Shown here: one piece after another, positions 1 through 6,488 of the stretch
Numbering within the stretch: the stretch's first letter is position 1
How the letters are laid out: each line of letters starts with the position of its first letter
Assembly (NCBI GenBank): GCA_027577415.1
Contig: JANBQS010000819.1
Coordinates: forward strand, 1-11,536
Source of the DNA: Coemansia sp. RSA 922
Lineage: Eukaryota > Kickxellomycota > Kickxellomycetes > Kickxellales > Kickxellaceae
Length of the DNA: 11,536 nucleotides
Reading direction: 5' to 3'
Position numbers and translations under genes: made by a program
The notes under the pieces: model-generated
What the model was told of the DNA's origin: nothing
Databases searched by the model: none
Seen by the model: the letters and a program-made list of their open reading frames with translations, nothing else

Positions 1-2036
1 GGTACCAAGTATTGGCACTCGCCTGCGCGCTGCTCATTTCAGGTAAGTGCTGCTGCTGACTGCTTTGCTGCTGCGTGATGTTTTTGTGTGGAGAGGAATT
101 CCTCCTTCCTCTCGTCTGTCACCTGCTCTGTCCCGAGTGTTCTAGCTCAAAAGGCCATGAATAAAGGGGGAGGGAGAGGAGGGCGCATGCGAGTGCCACT
201 TTAATGAAATTCCTTTTTTTCCCATTTGCGGTGGTGAGACAGCCAATCCCAGCACTATTTGCTCACTTTGCTAAGCATTGCGCATTCGACGTCTTTCTTT
301 CATGTTTGGTTACTGCATGTAGTTGGCAGCCACTATTCTGCACACACGCTTGGAGCCTTAAAGTCGACTATCAAAAAGGTAAGAGGCGCGCATATAGTGG
401 CATACGTGATGTTCAATAAGACATGCTGCTCTTGGCGTAAAGGCATGTCCTGTGCAGCACCCAGTCTCCATGTTGCTTCGCTTAACTAGCTGGTGCAGAA
501 GCGAGCATCATCAATGCACACGACTGTGCAAGGCGCAGGTTTAATTAAATTTCCTGCTTGGCTCCCACACGCACAGGCAACATACGAGGGATAAATGTGG
601 CGCATGTGAATCGACACAAGCGGAGAGTCGTGTCAAGCAAATATATGCCGAATGGTACAAAAGTGTTTGCATTTCACTAACATATACACGTGTGCTTGCT
701 TGCTATGTAGGAGTTGGATATCACTAATACGCAATACGGAGCACTGCAGTCGACGGTCTCGGCAGTCAACACTGTTCTGCCGATACTGGGCGGCCTGTTT
801 ATCGACGCCTTTGGCACAACATCCGGCTCGCTTTTGGCGACGTTCCTCATCATGCTGGGCAACTTGATTATTTCAATATCGACACACTCGCGGTCATTCT
901 CGACGATGGTAGGCGGCCGCATACTCTACGGCCTTGGATCGGGCGCTATCACAGTAGTGCAGGAGACTATCCTCGGTAGCTGGTTCAAGGGGAAAGGGTT
1001 GGCGATAACCATTGCGATTCAGATCACTACTTCGCGTATCGCGTCGTTTCTATCAATGGGCACGGCCATTCCTGTCGCCAACCACTTTGGGTTTTATGGC
1101 GCTGCTTTCTGGGCCAACTTTCTTGTCTGTGCCCTGTCGTTTGGCATTAATCTTGTCTACATGGTGACTATGCGGCGCATCCACCGGAGTGCGCCAGATC
1201 GGATCGTTAGTCGCTTGCGCTCGAAGCATCGGTTCAACCCGCGGCTAGTACTGTTCTTTTTTGGCCTTTACTGGCTGTTTATCGTCGAGTCGTTCACGCT
1301 AGGTGGCGGCTGGAACAGCTTCCTACACATAAACAGCGAGCTAGTCAAGCTGCGCTTTGGCGCCAACGACGCGGTTGCTGCGTGGTCAGCGAGTGTCTCG
1401 CAGATCATGCCTATATTCCTGGTTCCGTTTTTAGGCTGGTTCTTTGACGTCTTTGGGCTGCGCACTGATATGCTGGTAATGTCAGCAGGATTGTTTACAC
1501 TGTCCATGGCGCTCTTGGGCTTTACGATGATTAACCCGCTCGTCGGTCTGGTTATCTTTTCCATTTCGCTGGCACTTGGCCCGCTTGCTGAAATCACGGC
1601 GATATCGCTCATCCTTCCCAACAGCTCTTTGGGCACGGGTCTTGGTATATACAAGTCGGCGATGAACACAGGCTCGACCATCGTCGATATTGTCGTTGGC
1701 GTTCTGCAAGACCGCGGATCAAAGACACTGGAAGAGACAGCGCATAGCTACGACTACGCAATGGCTTTCTTTGTGGCCTGGGGTTTGCTCTCGACATTTG
1801 TTGCGGTCACGGTGTTCTTTGTCGACCGGCTCAAATGGAATAGTCTCTTGCGCAGCAATTCTATTCAAAGGAGAGAGGCCTTGCATGCTGTCAAGGACCG
1901 GATTAATCGGCCTATGGTTTATGTCACCGCTTCTAACTGGCGCGACTACGTCCATCCCTGGAGCTACACGCCACTGATAGTGCTATCGGTGACGCTTGTC
2001 ATCAGCTGGATATTGTTCGCTATCAAGTTGGCCTGA
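1..2036 (+). CDS. MFS transporter, spliced, 5' partial; exons <1-42, 323-378, 711-2036
   Basis: A membrane transporter of the major facilitator superfamily; the substrate is not readable from sequence. The window opens inside helix 1 (YQVLALACALLIS, bases 3-41). Splicing 42 to 323 and 378 to 711 keeps one frame and gives a continuous product running GSHYSAHTLGALKSTIKK then ELDITNTQYG, typical of the helix 1-2 region of fungal MFS proteins. The TTG at 714 is therefore not a start. I count about 12 helices, with degenerate motif-A loops GGLFIDAFG after helix 2 and GWFFDVFGLR after helix 8, GRILYGLGSG in helix 4, and a basic central loop (RRIHRSAPDRIVSRLRSK). After helix 12 come about 50 polar residues and a further hydrophobic stretch (WSYTPLIVLSVTLVISWILF) before TGA. 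The closest group by eye is the MFSD1-like branch; this is inferred. The gene converges on the next one, 118 bases away. Confidence 0.88.
43..322 (+). other. Intron 1 of the MFS gene
   Basis: The intron begins GTAAGT at 43 and ends ATGTAG at 322. Removing it joins a codon split after its first base (G at 42 plus TT at 323-324, giving Val) and restores the helix 1 reading frame. At 280 bases it is long for a fungal intron. No coding potential is seen inside it; it holds a GCTGCTG-rich start and a purine-rich patch near 165-185. GCTAAG near 270 could serve as branch point, but this is weak. Confidence 0.8.
379..710 (+). other. Intron 2 of the MFS gene
   Basis: The intron begins GTAAGA at 379 and ends ATGTAG at 710. 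A canonical CTAAC branch-point sequence lies at 677-681, about 30 bases before the acceptor. It falls between whole codons (AAG | GAG). At 332 bases it is also long. The last six bases match those of intron 1. No exon-like conservation is visible inside. Confidence 0.85.
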
Positions 2037-2115
2037 GCAACACCATCCTTTCATCTTTATTCACTCATGTTCATATCATCATCCTCTACATTTAGAGTAA
2101 ACCATTCTTATATAA

Positions 2116-2121
2116 TTTATT
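2116..2121 (-). terminator. Candidate polyadenylation signal of the disordered-protein gene
   Basis: TTTATT on the plus strand reads AATAAA on the minus strand, 34 bases past the TAA at 2155-2157. The 118-base spacer to the MFS gene must hold both 3' ends, so the two transcripts probably overlap. Confidence 0.45.
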
Positions 2122-2134
2122 ACACAAATGTATC

Positions 2135-2140
2135 ATTAAA
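2135..2140 (+). terminator. Possible polyadenylation signal of the MFS gene
   Basis: ATTAAA lies 99 bases after the TGA stop, in an A/T-rich convergent spacer. It is the commonest variant of AATAAA, but a single hexamer in A/T-rich DNA is weak evidence. Confidence 0.3.
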
Positions 2141-2154
2141 ACCATTGTTATTTG

Positions 2155-4479
2155 TTAGTCGCTTGCACTAGAGGCAAATATTTCGGCATCGGCGGTGTCA
2201 GCAAGGTTCTTGTCTAGGCGACGCATAGTCTGCATGCCGTTGACTAGAGCCGATATAGAGGAAAGTGCGCTGTTCGTAGCCTCGTCAAATTCTCTTCTAG
2301 ACTTGCCGACGAGTTCAGCTAGTGCGGCAGCAGTGGTCTGCACAGCGACAACTGTATCCTCTCGGTCTACCTCGCTGCTAACGTCATCGCTACGGCCACC
2401 CGCTGTGCTGAGAAGTGGGCTAGAGGCCAAGTCTGTCTGGCTTTGCAAGCCCGCTACTGATGGCGCAAGCGTCACGGCTCCGACAACCGGCCGCATGCCA
2501 GTAGGGAGCCGTGTGGCACTGGCTGCGCGCTTGAGTCTGCTCAGGATCCGCGGGGTCACAGCCAACTCCGAAAGCTCGTCTTCCACACTAGCCAGCAGGG
2601 CTTCCATACATGTAAATCGAGTCTCAAGGTCTGAAACGCGAGCTTGCAACAAGTTGAGTGCTTGCGACTCCTCGTTAGGCGCAGTATACGACGTGCGAGT
2701 AAATGGAGGATAATAGTGCCGTTGGTAGGACTGCAGAAACTGGCCGGGTACGTGAGGGCTGCTGTCGCTGCTGCTGGGAGCAGCGGGGTCGGCGCTTGGA
2801 GGAGAGCGAGTGACGGTCTGGGCGATGGTAGCCGAGGTATCTGGCATCTGGTTCTCTGGAGTGGTTTTATCTGCCCCTGTCTGCGTGCGCAGCCACTCAG
2901 AGAACGTCCGGTTGGCGGTAGCTGGTAACTCGTACCCGCTGTGAATCGAGCTAGGCCTGCTGCGCTCCAGATTAGCATGCTCGTCGCCAATAACCAAGTG
3001 GTTGCGCATAGCAATGTCACTGACATCCGAGTCGCGTCTTGTCCGAGTGTTGTCGGCGCCCATAGACTCTGTCACTGCACCTGAATCGGGCTGCGTCCTT
3101 GCAGTAAAGTCCTTAGGAGACATAGTGCCAGTATATAGTCGGGCAGTGGTATACGACTCTTCGCCCTGGCTAGTGGCACCACCAGTAGATGCTGTCTGTT
3201 GACCTGGCGAGCGAGTCCTCGAGCCATTGTTAGTGCGCTGCTTAGAAATCAACGAGGAGATGGGGGGCGAGCGCAGACTCGGCAATACGTTGGCGGCGAC
3301 CGACTGGAAAATAGAACTGCCATTTTCTTCAGATCGACGAGGCATTAAAGAGACCTCACTAGTGATACTTCCGTTCCGAGACACTGTTACAAGCATTGGC
3401 GATTGGGCTACATTGGTGCCAGAGTCCAAAGTGCTGTTCACGCGGCCTAGCACCTTGTACACTCGAACGAGGTGGCTGTCGTCGTCTCCTGATGCCGTGC
3501 TGAGTCTGTGCTTGCGATCAGCGTAGACTAGCGGCACTGCTCGCGTGGCCACAAGTGAGGGTTGTCTGTCGTGAACAGGGTTAGAGCCCTGCTGTGGCGG
3601 GTCTACTGGACTGACTTCACATAGCTGTAAATCGGCGTCTTGGCTGGTCTGCTGCATTATCTCACTAGGAATGATAATGTGCGTTGGCGTAGGCATGCTG
3701 TAAGCAGCCGGCTCTAGCACTGGAGTGGCAGACAGCCGTGGTTCCTGTTGCTCTTGCGCTCTGGTACCAGCATCAACGTCGGCGACTACAGATGTTCGCA
3801 CCGGTATTGGCGGTAGTGGTCGCTTATGTGCACCGCCATTACTCCTATGTCTATGGCGATGCTCGCGCACTTCAGCATTGGCGTTGGTGGCTACAGGCTT
3901 AGACGTCGGTATTGGCGGTACTGGTCTCTTGTGCGGATCGCCAGTGCTCCTATGCCTGTGGCGGTGTCTGTGTGGTCTTTTGCTCTGGGCCGGCGGTGGC
4001 GGGGGATGCGGCTCTTCCTTTGGTTTTACGTGGCCAGTCAAGACTTGCAAGAGATGCGGCGGCTTGATGCCACTGAGCAAGAGGCGAGGATTGACTGAAC
4101 TGAGCGATAGCCTGTCCTTGATTGTGCGGCGTATCCATACATCAGAGGTATCAGGAGCGATTGTTGGCGCTGCCTCATGGTGCTCATGGCTATTGCGACG
4201 GACCTTTGCTGGCTGTGGTTTGTGTGGCTGTTTGGCAGCACGGGTCTCTCGTGGAACCTCAGCCTTGCGCGTAGTAGTCACAGCAGTGGGATTGGAAGCC
4301 GTGGCAGGATTGGACCGCCGTCGTCTGACCAAAGTGTTCCCTCGACGGACTGGGTCACCCGGCTGCTGAACTTGGGTTGGCGTGACGGGTGGTACGTCTG
4401 AGCGTTGCTTCCTGCGTAGGGTGTTATGCAGGGCCCGCTTTTTCGGGTCATTGTTGGCGGCACCACGATCAGGGCTCAT
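2155..4479 (-). CDS. Disordered scaffold-like protein with duplicated SH3-ligand module
   Basis: An intact 774-residue frame that I cannot assign to a named family. It is dominated by Ser, Pro, Arg, Thr and His and looks mostly disordered. The N-terminus is strongly basic (KKR, RRKQR, VRRRR within residues 1-60). A more ordered stretch lies at about 114-150 (IRRTIKDRLSLSSVNPRLLL), followed by a run of prolines at about 159-163. Two 20-residue repeats at 172-191 and 207-226 each carry HRHRHRS and then HKRPxPPIP, matching the class I SH3 ligand pattern [RK]xxPxxP. Residues 250-600 are low complexity. A probable coiled coil sits near 603-650 (LLQARVSDLETRFTCMEALL), and another helical stretch ends the protein. 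Together this suggests an adaptor that binds SH3 proteins and self-associates; that is inference. An in-frame TGA lies upstream of the ATG, supporting this start. Confidence 0.75.
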   Translation of the reverse strand: MSPDRGAANNDPKKRALHNTLRRKQRSDVPPVTPTQVQQPGDPVRRGNTLVRRRRSNPATASNPTAVTTTRKAEVPRETRAAKQPHKPQPAKVRRNSHEHHEAAPTIAPDTSDVWIRRTIKDRLSLSSVNPRLLLSGIKPPHLLQVLTGHVKPKEEPHPPPPPAQSKRPHRHRHRHRSTGDPHKRPVPPIPTSKPVATNANAEVREHRHRHRSNGGAHKRPLPPIPVRTSVVADVDAGTRAQEQQEPRLSATPVLEPAAYSMPTPTHIIIPSEIMQQTSQDADLQLCEVSPVDPPQQGSNPVHDRQPSLVATRAVPLVYADRKHRLSTASGDDDSHLVRVYKVLGRVNSTLDSGTNVAQSPMLVTVSRNGSITSEVSLMPRRSEENGSSIFQSVAANVLPSLRSPPISSLISKQRTNNGSRTRSPGQQTASTGGATSQGEESYTTARLYTGTMSPKDFTARTQPDSGAVTESMGADNTRTRRDSDVSDIAMRNHLVIGDEHANLERSRPSSIHSGYELPATANRTFSEWLRTQTGADKTTPENQMPDTSATIAQTVTRSPPSADPAAPSSSDSSPHVPGQFLQSYQRHYYPPFTRTSYTAPNEESQALNLLQARVSDLETRFTCMEALLASVEDELSELAVTPRILSRLKRAASATRLPTGMRPVVGAVTLAPSVAGLQSQTDLASSPLLSTAGGRSDDVSSEVDREDTVVAVQTTAAALAELVGKSRREFDEATNSALSSISALVNGMQTMRRLDKNLADTADAEIFASSASD
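3802..3966 (-). repeat. Duplicated HRHRHRS...HKRPxPPIP module
   Basis: Two 60-base units, 3907-3966 and 3802-3861, encode residues 172-191 and 207-226 of the disordered protein. They match at 16 of 20 residues and are separated by 15 residues. The bases are visibly alike too, so this looks like an internal tandem duplication with some drift rather than simple composition bias. Confidence 0.85.
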
Positions 4480-4902
4480 ATTACCTTTTTTTTGTCAAGA
4501 ACAAAGGTCAGCTGTAGAAAGCAAAGAGAAAAAAAAGAGAAATAGAGTTGTGCCAGGAGAAAAAGCAGAAAAGAAAGAGAAAAAATATGAAGAGAACAAA
4601 AAGAGAGAAAAGAGAACACGCAGGAACAGAGAACATCAATGCGCAGTGTCAGGAGAGGCTTGCCAAGTGCCCGCGCTCTCGGCCTTTCTGCACATATACG
4701 CCTCTCTCACTCTCTCTTCGGAGGGACTTGGCGTGTAAATCCAGCCCGCATTTTTTTGGTACCACCACTGTGGCGAACCAGATGCCACTTAAAGGCTTGC
4801 AGGACACTCTGCACCAATTGCAGAAAATCGGCCTTGAGGCCATGTCATGTTCAGAAATAGTAAAGATATATAGTTGCTATATTATCAAAAAAAATAAAAA
4901 AT
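4480..4902. promoter_or_regulatory. Gene-free spacer with long purine tract
   Basis: This 423-base stretch lies upstream of the disordered-protein gene and downstream of SRP9, both on the minus strand. From about 4516 to 4616 the plus strand is almost all A and G, so the gene's own strand carries a C/T-rich leader. A minus-strand pyrimidine run ending TTTCTACAG (acceptor AG at 4511-4512) looks like a 3' splice site, so a 5' UTR intron is possible. An A8 tract lies seven bases upstream of the ATG. The part from 4740 to 4860 is balanced in composition and holds a small plus-strand frame that I do not accept as a gene. Confidence 0.5.
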
Positions 4903-5295
4903 TTAGTTTCTCTTCTTACCCCGACCCTTCTTTTTGCTCTGGCCAGCGGTTGTCTGTGTCTGCTGTTTGGCAGGTTCGCTGACTCCAGTCCTTGCCTTCT
5001 TTGCCGGTCCATCGTCCTTGGCCAAAGATACAGGGAATATCGGCGCAAGCTCCTTGACTGGTGTCGAGCGATTGGACGTAGCTTGGGCAAGCATTCGGTG
5101 AAGATGCGCAATCTTCTTAATATCGCCTAAGCGCTCTGTACGCATTTGCACACATGTGCAGTCGTCGGTCACTTTGAGGACAAGAGCGGTATCACAGTTG
5201 CGGTATTTAATGGTATAGCGAGTCTTGTCTGCTGCACCAGCGTATACGTCCGCCGCTGCCTTTTCAAACGTTTCCCAGTTATCGTAAAACACCAT
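4903..5295 (-). CDS. SRP9: Signal recognition particle subunit SRP9/SRP21
   Basis: A 130-residue protein of the SRP9 family. With SRP14 it binds the Alu domain of SRP RNA and slows translation elongation while the ribosome is targeted to the ER; it acts in the cytosol and is assembled in the nucleolus. The fold runs from residue 2 to about 75: NWETFEKAA (helix 1), then KTRYTIKYRNCDTALVLKVTDD (strands; the KVTDD at 41-45 is the family hallmark), then DIKKIAHLHRML (helix 2). Residues 76-130 form a polar tail ending KKKGRGKKRN. Animal SRP9 is about 86 residues, so this longer form with a basic tail is closer to fungal SRP21. The ATG context is TTTTTTATAATGG. It is divergent from the gene at 5500, 204 bases away. 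Confidence 0.85.
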   Translation of the reverse strand: MVFYDNWETFEKAAADVYAGAADKTRYTIKYRNCDTALVLKVTDDCTCVQMRTERLGDIKKIAHLHRMLAQATSNRSTPVKELAPIFPVSLAKDDGPAKKARTGVSEPAKQQTQTTAGQSKKKGRGKKRN

Positions 5296-5499
5296 TATAA
5301 AAAAAAAGAAGAGGATAAATATGAAGAAACGTATACTACGCGAAAAAAAAAGCGGGCGGCATTATGAGCATAAAGTCGTCTAACCTGAAGTTGGCTGCAT
5401 CGCTATGGGAGGTATACGTAATGCACATCCATTTCACATCGTCGCTGTCAAAGTATTTTTTGTCTCCCTTTAAGCTTTTTTATTCTTTACTTTTTTATA
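5296..5499. promoter_or_regulatory. Divergent promoter of SRP9 and the gene at 5500
   Basis: This 204-base region must drive both genes. At each end the start codon sits in the same 13-base sequence TTTTTTATAATGG, at 5491-5503 on the plus strand and 5304-5292 on the minus strand. Between them lie CGCGAAA at 5339-5345, which matches the yeast SCB/E2F-like consensus, and GGGCGG at 5353-5358. Single short matches such as these are weak evidence for factor binding. Confidence 0.55.
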
Positions 5500-6270
5500 A
5501 TGGAACTGAGCGATTCCAGTTACAAATTCGGTAGCACAGTTGTGCTAGCTTACCCTGATGCAACGCGGCTAGCTGGGTACCGCGCGGCTTTAGGTCTTTG
5601 GACCCAACTGTCCTCGACAGGTACGAACCAAATATGTACGTCCTATTTCCACAAGGACGCTGAGCAAGTCGTAAGGCCTCAGGATGCTTCTGAGATCGAC
5701 TGTGCTGAGGCCAGCAAGAGTGGCGTGTGTGTTGTATTTGGCACACCAGCAGCGTTACCCGGAGTGACATTCTGTTTTGTCAACGGACTGCCTGCTCAGG
5801 AGCACGTCCCAGCGCTGGTAGACGGGATACTCGGTATTTTGGAGTCTCGTGGCGTTCAGCGTCTGATAGTACCCGCAGCGGCCAACGTTAGTGGAATCCG
5901 GACAGCCGATTGTCTGTGGGTGCGTAGCTCAAGTGGGTTAGCGACACCGGGTATGCCTCAGATCCCCGAGGGCGCTCAGACTAACGATGTGGTTTTGTCG
6001 GCACTTGATACTCTTGGTTCAGTATCGGGGATCAAAGAAGTGGTTTTGCTGGTGCATGGAGATAAGCGGCCAATTGGTAGCGGGTACAGACAGACGGTGA
6101 CGTTTGGTAGCGAGTATGTGGATGACACGGACAGATCTGTAGTAAATGAGTTGAGCAGTGCTTTGGTGTTGGTGGCTGGAGTAGCCAATACTGCTACTCT
6201 GTTGCAGCCTGTGACTCGCACCAGACTTAACATTGATGCGGCGGCTAAGGCCCTGCCAGCATTTGGATAA
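5500..6270 (+). CDS. Alpha/beta protein, possibly proteasome assembly chaperone 1-like
   Basis: An intact 256-residue soluble protein without signal peptide or membrane helix. Predicted strands alternate with helices: residues 9-17 (FGSTVVLAY), about 75-82 (GVCVVFGT), about 88-94 (VTFCFVNG), about 119-124 (QRLIVPAAA), and about 181-188 (IKEVVLLVHGDKRP), then SGYRQTVTFGSEYVDD and a final helix. The layout, a strand-rich alpha/beta core with a late segment on a D-x-x-L-x-x-L helix followed by a strand, recalls the PAC1/PSMG1 proteasome assembly chaperones, which help build the 20S alpha ring. No clear signature motif supports this, and the C-terminus (KALPAFG) lacks the HbYX tail used by yeast Pba1-Pba2. 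Treat the function as open. The ATG follows a T6 tract and shares its context with SRP9; no upstream exon is evident. Confidence 0.75.
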   Translation: MELSDSSYKFGSTVVLAYPDATRLAGYRAALGLWTQLSSTGTNQICTSYFHKDAEQVVRPQDASEIDCAEASKSGVCVVFGTPAALPGVTFCFVNGLPAQEHVPALVDGILGILESRGVQRLIVPAAANVSGIRTADCLWVRSSSGLATPGMPQIPEGAQTNDVVLSALDTLGSVSGIKEVVLLVHGDKRPIGSGYRQTVTFGSEYVDDTDRSVVNELSSALVLVAGVANTATLLQPVTRTRLNIDAAAKALPAFG

Positions 6271-6488
6271 TATAGAGTGAAACTGCGTTTTCTACTGGTA
6301 GTTCTGAGATGTTTACTGGCCTGGATGCAAGAAACGTTTCATAGATGTGTCGTCATCGGCTCGTATTAGTGGATAGAGGGGGAGTGGTGGAGAATCTCCC
6401 TGTTCTCTCTCTTTTCTCTTTTCACTTGTGCAGTTTATATATTTATTTGACAATTCGTTTCTTGTTTCCTTTTTTTTTTTTTTTTACA
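6271..6488 (+). promoter_or_regulatory. EHD gene promoter with TATA-like element and T16 tract
   Basis: This 218-base spacer holds a C/T-rich region from about 6400, TATATAT at 6436-6442 (about 50 bases before the ATG), and an unbroken T16 run at 6470-6485 ending three bases before the ATG. If the TATA-like site is used, the 5' UTR would be only some 20 bases. Nothing clear marks the 3' end of the gene at 5500. Confidence 0.45.

Noticed and set aside
204..489. Two small open frames in the first 500 bases
   Set aside because: They overlap the MFS introns and exon 2. The GSHYSAHTLGALKSTIKK segment is exon 2 of the transporter, not a separate gene.
3725..4369. A 214-codon plus-strand frame with Cys/Leu/Gly-rich product
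   Set aside because: It is antisense to the disordered protein and its composition mirrors the His/Arg/Pro repeats on the other strand.
4782..4982. A 66-residue plus-strand frame starting MPLKGLQDTLHQLQKIG
   Set aside because: The first 35 residues look helical and protein-like, but the frame then runs through an A-rich stretch and antisense into the SRP9 coding end. No splice pattern or family was recognised, so it is probably chance.
5339..5345. SCB/E2F-like CGCGAAA site as a cell-cycle control element
   Set aside because: A single seven-base match followed by an A run; not enough to claim cell-cycle regulation.
6345..6488. A 48-residue N-terminal extension of the EHD protein
   Set aside because: It would translate a T16 promoter tract as polyphenylalanine and lies over a TATA-like site. 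The family-like N-terminus starts after 6489.
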